64,000 nt of DNA from Paguma larvata (taxonomy: Eukaryota; Chordata; Mammalia; Carnivora; Viverridae), in NCBI GenBank assembly GCA_030068075.1, contig CM057839.1, forward strand, positions 55,146,960 through 55,210,959, read 5' to 3'. The translations under genes and the position numbers were made by a program. Below the pieces are notes generated by a model. The model did not search any database. It saw only the letters and a program-made list of their open reading frames with translations, and had not been told where the DNA came from. This document shows positions 55,724-64,000 of the stretch, piece by piece; positions within the stretch are counted from its first letter, which is position 1; every line of letters starts with the position of its first letter.

Positions 55724-56715
55724 AAATTGTTTTCTCTCTTGGTCAAAGAGGAGAAAAACGAATATTAAAATCATTTGAGAAAAAAAGTGGAGAAACTACA
55801 AGCTATTTGCCTGGTTAGCGACAAGGTCTTTCTCAGCATAAAATGTCACAGGGATCCTACGTGCAGGTTAGCGTGAGGAATTGTTATTTATCTTGCCTGG
55901 GGCAGCATTTGGAACTCATTTGAGTTCTGTAGGCGCGTGTTCACAATACCTACAGTTGGAGTATCTGATTTCATTCTCCAGAGCAATGAGGAGACCTCAC
56001 AGACTGCAATATAAATATAAGAGATTTTGTACAAGAGTCAAGATTTGATCCCGAGAGGAGGGCAAATAAGAATAAAGAAACAAAACATAACAGAAAAGTT
56101 AAAAGAAAGGGAAAAAAAAGCAGAGAGGAATCTATTAATCCAGGAAGAAAATGCATAACATCATTTTTGTTACTAGGATTCCTTTTGTTTTTACTCTCAA
56201 AAGAGTCAGCCAACGTAAGTTTCCTTTCCCATTTATTTCCCAAGAGGGCACTTTCGGTGTCCAGGAAAAGTGCCAAGCTGAATTGTTTAGAAAATCTATT
56301 TACTCCCAGTAAAAATACTATACAAGAAACCACTTTTGTTCTTGCTCCAACTTCTTTTCTCCTCTTTCCTATAGGGATCGGCATGAAAACCCCCAAACCA
56401 AAGGCTTAAGGGCTGGGTCCCAGGACAGCAAGGAATGGGGTCTGGGCTGTCGCATCCCGCTCCTCATCCTGGCCGGAGGTGAGGAGCCTTGAGAGGTGAT
56501 ATGGGAGGAGTACGGGATATAGCGAAGCGAGGACGACGGAATGACATGCCCGGGCGCTGCTCTCACAGGAAAGACAGTGCACAGTTGACATAACCCTTCT
56601 TGCGCTTGCAGGGGGCTAGAAGGGTTTCTGCTTGAACTTCGAGAAGCAAGCCTCCTACTTCTCCACTGCATCTCCCTGTCACTCATATGTTTACTGCGTA
56701 GTTCCTCTTTTATCA
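55724..56715. other. Unassigned DNA
   Basis: No repeat recognised. The minus frame 55971-56396 (141 codons) has no domain and is not called. Confidence 0.4.
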
Positions 56716-56717
56716 TT

Positions 56718-56916
56718 TTTTTTAGTTTATTTATTTTGAGAGAGACAGAGTGAGTGGGGGAGGGGCAGAGAGATAGAGGGAGAGAGAGAATCTCAAGCAG
56801 GCTCTGCACGGACAGCACAAAGCCCAACACTGGGCTTGAGCACGTGAACCATGAGAGCATGACCTGAGCGGAAACCAAGAGTTGGACACTTAACCCACTG
56901 AGCCATCAGCTGCCCC
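56718..56916 (-). mobile_element. SINEC, reverse
   Basis: Tail ttttttttagtttatttattttgag, GA tract, diverged body, head complement gagccatcagctgcccc. Diverged GTCCTC.CTTTT-type flanks. Confidence 0.9.
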
Positions 56917-57220
56917 AGTCCTCCCCTTTTTAAATTGATTTCCTAAACTTCGAACTCATATATCTCAGCGCCCCCGAGATATACTCGTCCTCTTCCTCCC
57001 TGAACTTGTTCCTTCTCTCACTATCTTCCCTGCCACAGCCTCCTGGTCCCGGCACCCCTGCACCCCCAACCACGAAGGCAACTATCTCATTTCCACACTC
57101 TCCCTCAACCCCACCCCCAACCCCGGTGCCAGGTCACCAGTTACTAAATTCTGGTGCATTTCTCCCCAAACTATTTCCCACTTCCTCTCACCACCCTCTC
57201 TTCTTCCACTGCTATCACCA
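56917..57220. other. C-rich unassigned DNA
   Basis: Pyrimidine/C-rich (57030-57130), no gene support. Confidence 0.4.
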
Positions 57221-57224
57221 TTTC

Positions 57225-57292
57225 TTCCTGCAGAGCACTCTCTGGAACACAGCAGATGCTTCAAGAATGTTTGGTTTTGACTCATTGAAAAT
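57225..57292 (+). repeat. L2-like 3' tip
   Basis: 'gcagagcactctctggaacacagcagatgcttcaagaatgtttgg' then a ttgactcattga end resembles an L2 terminus (tggcacacagtaggtgctcaataaatgtttgttgaatga). Confidence 0.45.
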
Positions 57293-57564
57293 GGATCTCT
57301 CCATTAATTGACTGTAGGGTGAATGACTTTATCAGAGTCTTTAGAGCTAGGCTGAAAAAAAAAAAACAAAATAAAACAGGATCTCATGAGATATCTGAGT
57401 GTTAGAAGGGGATATAACCCAAATTTCCTCTGCTCTCATCAGCCTGGAGCATAAAGAGCAGTGAGTAATTATTTCACAGCGCTCACCCTCTGTCTTGTCT
57501 TAACCGTCCTTTTGAGCTAGGCTCTGCCCATAGAGGAACAGACAGTGGTCTCGATAATCTGTGG

Positions 57565-57735
57565 CTTATAGGAGTGCTTCTCGAAAACCCCAAGTGTCTG
57601 CAATCTTGTTAAATTGCAGATTCTGGTTCAGGAGGTCTGGGGTGGAGCCTGAGTTTCAACATTTCTAACAAGTTCCTAGGTGATCCTAAGGCTGCTGGTT
57701 TGTGGGCCCCACTTCAGGTAGCAAGGGCTTTAGAT
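57565..57735 (+). repeat. MER20-like hAT remnant
   Basis: 'cttgttaaattgcagattctggttcaggaggtctggggtggagcctgagtttcaacatttctaacaagttcctaggtgatcctaaggctgctgg' is continuous MER20-type sequence. Confidence 0.8.
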
Positions 57736-59285
57736 AATCTCTCTCAGAGTAAAATCTCATTGCCACAAACTCTGGCACGGTCAATATTGAAACTTTAAAA
57801 CTGGTTTAAGACTCTACAGTCTCCAGATTATGCAGTTGCAGCTTCATGGCACTAAGGACTTTCATCCAAATGGGAAAGGCTCTTGGAACTGAGAAACTCT
57901 AGATAAGACCTCCGCAAGCTGCAGAAGGTACGCTTTGGGCACATGGTGAGTATTTCAGGATAGGACTTTTACACAGGTATGGGCATGCTTCAGAGACCCA
58001 ACAAACATCTAGAGGCGGATAGGGACAGCACAGCAAGAGGCCATTGCCACACCTCGCTTGAGGTGATAGGGACTTACGAAAACCTGGGGCCATCAAGGTG
58101 GCCACGCCACATGCTCTGAAGCCACCTGAGAGGAAACCCTCAGCTATAGCCAGAGCCACAGGGCTAAAGCAAGGAGGAAGGAGGCAGAGGAGGACGGGTA
58201 GGGGGAATACCCCACCCCATTCTCCCCTCAGTGGTGAGTAGGGTTGGCCAACTCCAACTGGAAGAGAGAAGGCAAGGGATCCTTGTGATCCAGTCCAGTG
58301 GGGGCAGAAAAGAGGAGGAAATGGATATGGATTGGCTAGTGGAAAATAAACAGCTTATCAGCCCTTGCAATAAGAGATTCAGAGTAGATTGACAATTCTC
58401 ATCCTTTTTATAGAAATGTGTGACTACTTTAAAACATGTCATCCCCAAGGACAGAGTAGGGGAAAGGCCACTCTTGAAAGGGTTTGCGGTACAACCTGAC
58501 CACCGAGGCCAGGCCAGGCCCAGGAGTAAGCAAGCAACAGATGTGGGGGCCACCTCAGATGATCCTTGCCTGTCCTGGCTCTCGCCACTGCACAGAGAAT
58601 CTGACCCCAAACTCTCCCACCTTACCCAACAAGTTAATTCTTTAAAGGAATCTGGGCAAATGTGTACAGGCTCAATTCTAAATAACGTTGCTGGCCTTTC
58701 CAGGTAAATTCCTGCTTTCTTTTCCGAGGCGCACTGACAGGTTTAGGAAAATATAAATAGTAGTGAATGGTCTCCACACACTCAGACCCCCTCCAGATGC
58801 ACTGCAAACTCAGTGAAGGAAGCCGGAGCAAACCAATTATGGGAAAGCACATAGGACATTTGGACAGAAATTTTACCTTTGAGTTCGTCTCAACAGAGTC
58901 AAAGAAAGCAAACTGCTGAGGCTTAGCACATCAGCTTAGGAGGGTAAAGGATTTCTCTGACCTCATTGCCTCAGAAAAGCTCAGTAGGTCACATTTCTGG
59001 CTTGGGCCACCGATGCTCCTTTGGCTTTCCCTTCCTATGCACAAAATCTCAGAAGTCACTGTGTTGCTGAATTTCCTTTGGTAGCAGAAAAAACAGTCGT
59101 CGTTGTTGAATGCAAGGAACTGATCTGACCTAGAGTCAATGATTTCTTCCTGCAAGTGACAAAAGCCTGTTTCCTCCAGCTGAAAATGACGCTCTGGAAA
59201 TGTGTTGGGCATGCATTTCAAAAGTAAACAGTCGATGGCAAAGACGCGGCCTTGTACCTGACTCAATCGAAAATGAAGAATCCTA
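57736..59285. other. Unassigned DNA with a 111-codon minus frame
   Basis: No repeat recognised. The minus frame 58931-59266 (111 codons) starts with Met and has a Cys-containing, non-low-complexity translation, but no domain, no upstream promoter and no splice signals that I can justify; not called as a gene. Confidence 0.4.
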
Positions 59286-59287
59286 TT

Positions 59288-59370
59288 TTAAAACAGTTTT
59301 TTCTATTGCGGCCAAACATATAACATAAAACTTCCAATTTGGACTATTTGGGGGTGCTATTTTGTACTTT
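59288..59370 (-). mobile_element. L1 LINE 3' UTR scrap, reverse
   Basis: 'ttctattgcggccaaacatataacataaaacttccaatttgg' resembles the reverse L1M 3' UTR (tattgtggtaaaatatacataacataaaatttacc). It may belong with the piece at 59808, the two SINECs lying between. Confidence 0.5.
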
Positions 59371-59387
59371 ACTTCATTAGTATTAAA

Positions 59388-59600
59388 GGGGCGCCTGGGT
59401 GGCTCAGTCGGTTAGGTGTTCGACTTCGGCTCGGGTCATGATCTCACAGTTCGTGGGTTCAAGCCCCACATCAAGGCTCTGTGCTGACGGCTCGAGTCTG
59501 GAGCCTGCTTGGGATTTTGTATCTCCCTCTCTCTCTACCCCTCTGTCGCTCACATTCTGTCTCTCTCTCTCAAAGAAAATAAAAATTTAAAAAAAAATTT
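59388..59600 (+). mobile_element. SINEC (left member of a head-to-tail pair)
   Basis: Head ggggcgcctgggtggctcag, body, CT tract, tail aaagaaaataaaaattt. The next SINEC begins immediately after its A-rich tail. Confidence 0.94.
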
Positions 59601-59601
59601 A

Positions 59602-59798
59602 GGGGCACCTGGGTGGCTCAGTTGGTTAAGCATCCAATTTCTGATTTCGGCTCAGGTCATGATCTCATGAATTGGTGATTTCAAGCCACACATCAGGCTC
59701 TGTGCTTGGGGTCCTCTGTCCCCCTTCCCTCTGCCCCTTCTCCCACTTGCTCTCTCTCTCTCACTCTCAAAATAAATGAACAAACATTTTAAGAAAAA
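59602..59798 (+). mobile_element. SINEC (right member of a head-to-tail pair), divergent
   Basis: Head aggggcacctgggtggctca, then 'catccaatttctgatttcgg', shortened body (gctctgtgcttggggtcctc) and tail aaaataaatgaacaaacatttt. It appears to have inserted into the tail of the previous copy. Confidence 0.92.
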
Positions 59799-59804
59799 AA
59801 TTTT

Positions 59805-59990
59805 ATTGAGGTATAGTTGACACACAAGGTTACATTAGTTTCAGCTGTACAATAGGATTTGACAACTCTATTTGTTATGCTGTGCTCACCACAGTGTAGG
59901 TACCATCCGTCATCATTTTAACCATTTTTAAGTGTACCCAATCAGTGGCATTATGTACATTAAGAATCACATTTTAAAAATAAATTGCTA
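59805..59990 (-). mobile_element. L1 LINE 3' UTR, reverse
   Basis: 'ttttattgaggtatagttgacacacaaggttacattagtttcagctgtac' and 'ccatttttaagtgtacccaatcagtggcattatgtacatt' are reverse L1 3' UTR. Two L1 subtypes may be joined here. Confidence 0.75.
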
Positions 59991-60109
59991 AAAATGGGTC
60001 CCTGGTCTCTCTGAAGAAATATACTCAACAGGGATAATAAAGGAAGAGCTACAGTTTTCATTCTAGAGAAGAATAGGGAAATGCGATACTTTCCCAAGAG
60101 TAATGTTAT

Positions 60110-60427
60110 TGTAAGGGCAAACCGGGACTGACTCCATTGTGTTCCGTGTCCTCCACCTTGAGTTCCAAGCGCCTGCGCAGAAGCTTGACCTACGGAACAG
60201 GACCTTTGACCCTTCCTCAGCCAATCAGCTAGGGTCATGACCATCACCCCTCCCACTGCCCCTAGACCCCTTTAAAACTATTGTGTTTTTGGAACGGGCC
60301 CTCTCTCTCTCTCGACCCACCGCTGCGTTGGTGCGGTAGGAGATTGAGCTCAAGCTAGCTCGAATAAAAGCTCTTTGTTCTTGCATCGGACTCGGCACCC
60401 TGGTGGTTTTTGGGGTCCCCGAATTCT
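60110..60427 (+). mobile_element. Solo LTR, ERV1 (gammaretrovirus-like), forward
   Basis: A 318-bp unit with TG..CA ends and GTTAT duplications at 60105-60109 and 60428-60432 (5 bp match; gammaretroviruses usually give 4). Contains CCAAT (60221-60225), a TTTAAAA TATA-type box (60271-60277) and AATAAA (60363-60368) in U3-R-U5 order, as in the copy at 13450. Shorter than that copy because it lacks the U3 tandem unit and about 35 bp further into U3. No internal retroviral genes remain. Confidence 0.92.
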
Positions 60428-60432
60428 GGGCA

Positions 60433-60704
60433 TAACAGTTATAAGCCTAAACAAGAAAAAAAAAATCCTAAATCCCTCTTTTCCAGGTAGGGAAGGTGAA
60501 TATTAAGGGACTTTCCACTCATCTTTCATCGGCTTCAGGCAAGTTCCCTCAACCTTTGTTGGATATATTATCTGCCTGGCCAGCAGGCAAGTAGTATCTT
60601 GCGTTTACAAGATTCACTGACAGGAAGGGCATCTTCTTACACATGGCAAGAAGACATTCCCCTGATCTCGCACAAAGGAGTATGGTTTAGGGGGAAACTA
60701 TATG
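60433..60704. other. Unassigned DNA
   Basis: Nothing recognised. Confidence 0.35.
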
Positions 60705-60890
60705 ATGCGTTGGTAAAAGCTAGGCTTTGGAGTCTGACAGATCTGGTTTGAGCACCAGCTCTGCTCCTTCCAGCACTGTTGCAAGTTACTCAAGCAATTT
60801 GCCTCAGTTTTCCTCCCTATGAATGTGCATTAGCATTAGTATCTACTTCATAGGATGGGGGATATGGGTTATATTAAATAAGAGGGTTAG
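60705..60890 (+). repeat. MIR SINE
   Basis: 'aagctaggctttggagtctgacagatctggtttgagcaccagctctgctcc' through 'caatttgcctcagttttcctcc' to 'agtatctacttcataggatggg' is nearly the full forward MIR, including the tRNA-related 5' part. Confidence 0.85.
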
Positions 60891-60891
60891 T

Positions 60892-61270
60892 CAGGGTGAC
60901 AGGTTCTGCTGCAGTAACAAATAAACCCTGAAATCGCAGTGGCTTCACCTGCGAAAATTTTCCTTCTTGCTCACGTCACAGTCTGAACTGAGACAGGTGA
61001 CTTTCCTCCAGGGATGCTCACAAACTTGGGCTGTTTCCAAAGAGCAGCTCTGACGTCTTGGAGGTCTTTGCTTCCTGATGAAGGGAAGATTCACACTGGC
61101 TCTTTACTGGCTGGCCTCAAAGGGACTATGTCCTTTCTGATTGTGGCCCATTGGAAGTAAGCCTATATACATTGGATTTTAGAGTCACAGCAAAACAACA
61201 GATGGCGTATTCTAAAGGGCCACTGTTGAATGGATTCTTTACAAAGCTCTGAGCGAGGTTAAGAGAAACC
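60892..61270. mobile_element. ERVL LTR remnant (MLT2-like), tentative
   Basis: 'caggttctgctgcagtaacaaataaaccctgaaatcgcagtggcttcacc' followed by 'cttcttgctcacgtcacagtc', 'cttctgatgaagggaag'-like text and 'ggcccattggaagtaagcc' resembles an MLT2-type LTR. Edges, strand and family are uncertain. Confidence 0.45.
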
Positions 61271-62490
61271 ACAAGGGATGCTGAGGCACCTCAGGGCTAC
61301 CCCCAGCTCAATCCAGAAAATCCTGGATTTTCAGTATCTGAAACTCAGGGAGGGTATGTGAAATAGGAGGTGGGTAGGAATAAGCAGCCTAAGCTCTCTC
61401 TTTTCCTGTCCCTCTAACTCTTGCTGCTTGCTCCTCAAACTCAACTACAAATTGGAAGTCAGTGGAGCCTAGGTGACACCATCCATTAAAGGGGCACTTT
61501 CTGGAGTTCCAGGACAAGGGTGGAAACGTGGGTCTGGGGCAGCAAATGGCGAATGCCTGGCAGAACACCCAGAAGAATTAGCAACGTGCTGGGCACGTAG
61601 TTTGTGCTAAAAAGAGAGAAGGAAAGAAGTCAAGAATACATGAAGAAAAATGTTTATAAGTTGCTCTTCTTATCTGAGGTTTTCACAGTTAACTTTACCT
61701 CTGACAAAGAGAAATTCACATTTGCTAAGGAGAATTTTTCTGTCAACAGCACAGATTTTTCAACAAAAGCTCAGGGTCCAAACTGGGCTGTCCTCTCTCC
61801 CTCCTAAAAGACGACAGGAAGAATAGTGTTTTGTTTGTAAAGTGAGACACATTGATAGCTCTGCCCCAAAGTCCTTTATCTGTTCCGCCAGCAATTACAA
61901 CCTGAGTTAGGACTAATGGCCCAGTTACACTGATAAGTTGCTGTTAACTGTTTTCATTCTTTAACTTGCCAACAAGATCCTCTGTTCCCTTATCATGTAC
62001 TGGGGTCGACCTAACAAGAGCAGAAGCTGAAATTCTGACACTTCAAAGCACGGGACATTGTGAACAAGCTTGCTTATGTTGGGCTTCACTAGGCTGGACA
62101 TGGGGCCAGTCGAAAGCTTTGGAGCACAGTTTCTGATGTTTCCTCATAAGTAGCTTCTCATTCTGCATGTAAGCTAAGTGATCTTTTCCAAGGATCAAAT
62201 TCATTTCTGGTTTCCTTCTCACAATGGTGTGTTTTGATGTCAGAAACTTGTAGAAAGTTTGAGTACGAAGGAAGTTTAGAATTCATTTTGCCCTGCCGCC
62301 TCACACGCCATTAACACCTCGAAGAGATTGGGGATCCTGCTTTTGTTTGTCTGCTTGCAGTGACAGGAAGCTCTCTGAACTAACACCGGCCTCATCTTTG
62401 TGTGTGCTTGGGGCCAGGGGTGGGGCTTTGCTGCCATTATCTCCTTCGCTGCTCTTGGTTCTCTGACATTGCTCCTACGATTTGCCCCAC
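61271..62490. other. Unassigned DNA
   Basis: No element recognised. Small frames (61604-61807, 62400-62588) have no support. Confidence 0.4.
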
Positions 62491-62494
62491 TTCA

Positions 62495-62590
62495 CCAATC
62501 ACGAAACTTCTCACAAAGCAAGAGAAGTGACTTGTCCAAGGATATACAACTAGACCGCGCTGAGGCAGGAGTTCAAACCTGGGTCTGATT
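62495..62590 (-). repeat. MIR-like SINE, reverse
   Basis: 'gcaagagaagtgacttgtccaaggatatacaactag' then gcaggagttcaaacctgggtctgatt is reverse MIR. Confidence 0.75.
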
Positions 62591-62769
62591 TCCCCCAAGC
62601 CCCAAGCTTTTCTCCAGTATTTTTCAGAACCACCCATTCCCACCAGGACTCTCTGAAATATTCTTACCTGTAGTCTCCATAATTTTAGCTAATTATTCTA
62701 AATTCTGTATGATATCGAAAAATGGGAATGAAAAATCTATGAATGGTAGTATACATTTTGTACCACTTT

Positions 62770-62965
62770 ACCATTTACGAAGCATGTCATTGAACTTCTC
62801 AACAGTCCTATGAGATAGTCAGTATAATCTTTATTTTCCTGTTAGAAAGCTGAGTTTCTGGAGAGTTTACATACGTTCACACGTGCAGCCTGGTGGTGGA
62901 GCCAGAAGCAGAATCCAGTTCCTTTAACTCCTTGTCCTGGGCTCCTTCCATCACACCATGCCATT
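62770..62965 (-). repeat. MIR-like SINE, reverse
   Basis: 'caacagtcctatgagatagtcagtataatctttattttcctgttagaaagctgag' then cacacgtgcagcctggtggtggagccagaagcagaatcc and cttccatcacaccatgc is a long reverse MIR. Confidence 0.75.
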
Positions 62966-63799
62966 GACTCAATAAAACGTGAAAACTCAGTCAGGATATT
63001 GGCTGTTGAGGCTGACTCCTTCTTCAGGTGCCTTTGTCTGACCGTAAGGAAAATCACTCTGGCCCTGATTTCCATACTACTACCTATCACGTTCCAGCAC
63101 ACCATGGCTTCCTGAAATGTTGTACTGAGGAGGTTCAGATTCCCTAATGAACCTGTCCCATGCCTACTCCTTAGATCTGGACCCAACGAGGAGTTCTATC
63201 TCCAACAACTTTACCACTCGACCTTGGGCCAGACTAGTACTGGCCCACCTTGGTCAACATTGTTCCTGAGACTAGATCTTAAGGACAGGAGCAGATCAGA
63301 CATAAAGCAATCTTAGGGCCTTCACCATCCTGCAGTAGTACAATGATGCTTCTCTTTGGTCCACAGGGTGCCAAACAGCTGCTTCCAAATAGCCAGGTGT
63401 TTGACATCTTGTAGAACAAAACTTCGATTCATTGGCCAAATATCCCATTGTCTTCTAATCTATCAACCTATGCAATAATGTTATGGCATCCCAAAGACAT
63501 TATGCTTAGAAGTGATTAGATTTTAATATTTCAGCCTCCCAAAAGTATCCCACAACAAAAGCTCCACACTATTTTCCAGGGCGCAAATGTTCTTTCCATG
63601 TTGCTTGCCAATCCGACAAAGGGGAAAAGGTCCCCACGTTTTACAAAGTGTTTAATCTGCTAAATACATCTGCCCAAAGACCAACATGTTCTTTTGTTGA
63701 GTTACCAGGGGAAAAAGAAAGTCTTGGTTTTCTCTGATGTGCTGAAGCTCAAACCAACATAAACAAGACGCATTTTAACCTCCTTCACCCTGTCCTTGG
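62966..63799. other. Unassigned DNA
   Basis: Nothing recognised. Confidence 0.4.
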
Positions 63800-63801
63800 G
63801 T

Positions 63802-64000
63802 TTATTTTATTTTTTAATTGAAGTGTAATTGACATATAACATTGTATAGTTTCAGGTGTACAATGTCGTGATCTAATATTCATATATATTACAAAACGAT
63901 CACCATGATAAGTCTAGTTAACATCCATCACTATACATAGTTAAAAAAATTTTTTTTATAAAGAGAAATTTTAAGATTTATTCTCTTGGCAATTTTCAAA
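63802..64000 (-). mobile_element. L1 LINE 3' end, reverse, running off the window
   Basis: 'ttaattgaagtgtaattgacatataacattgtatagtttcaggtgtac' and 'gatcaccatgataagtctagttaacatccatcac' are the reverse 3' UTR of a carnivore L1. An A/T-rich insertion (aaaaaaattttttttat) follows, and the rest lies beyond the right edge. Confidence 0.75.

Overview
This is a mammalian nuclear DNA window, almost certainly from a cat (Felidae). The main evidence is at least 28 copies of a roughly 200-bp tRNA-derived SINE. Its head (GGGGCGCCTGGGTGGCTCAG), B-box-like GGTTCGAG motif, 'gctctgtgctgacagctcagagcctggagcc' style body, TC-rich tract and AAATAAATAAA tail are those of the felid SINEC family. L1, L2, MIR, MaLR, MER20/MER5A and Tigger1 remnants are the expected eutherian background. 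No prokaryotic or viral gene organisation is present.

Layout. 0-8 kb: AT-leaning intronic or intergenic DNA with four SINECs, one L1 3' end and MIR/L2 scraps. About 8.2-9.65 kb: a strong CpG island with a TATA-like box, an apparent ATG-free first exon ending in a consensus splice donor (GT at 8919), opposite-strand donor-like sites and G-quadruplex-type runs. This is the only gene-like element I can support. 7.2-18.7 kb has no SINEC but holds several LTR remnants, including a well-preserved ERV1-type solo LTR (13450-13838). 18.7-31.7 kb: dense SINECs, (CA)n/(GT)n microsatellites, a MER21-like LTR and a deleted Tigger1. 32-36 kb: MER5A, a MaLR LTR, and an L1 interrupted by an 836-bp class-II-like solo LTR. 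38-49 kb: SINECs, L1 pieces on both strands, a second MaLR. 49-55 kb: mostly unassigned DNA. 55-64 kb: SINEC pairs, a second ERV1-type solo LTR of the same family as the first but in opposite orientation (60110-60427), and L1 at the right edge.

No protein-coding exon could be supported. The reading frames of 60-250 codons are chance frames, often inside SINECs (which repeatedly give the same spurious 60-70-residue translation) or the GC-rich island. The simplest reading is a promoter with a noncoding first exon facing right, followed by a long repeat-filled first intron or intergenic DNA. I cannot name the gene from the sequence. Repeat family names rest on remembered consensus features, not on a database search; edges marked approximate should be treated so.
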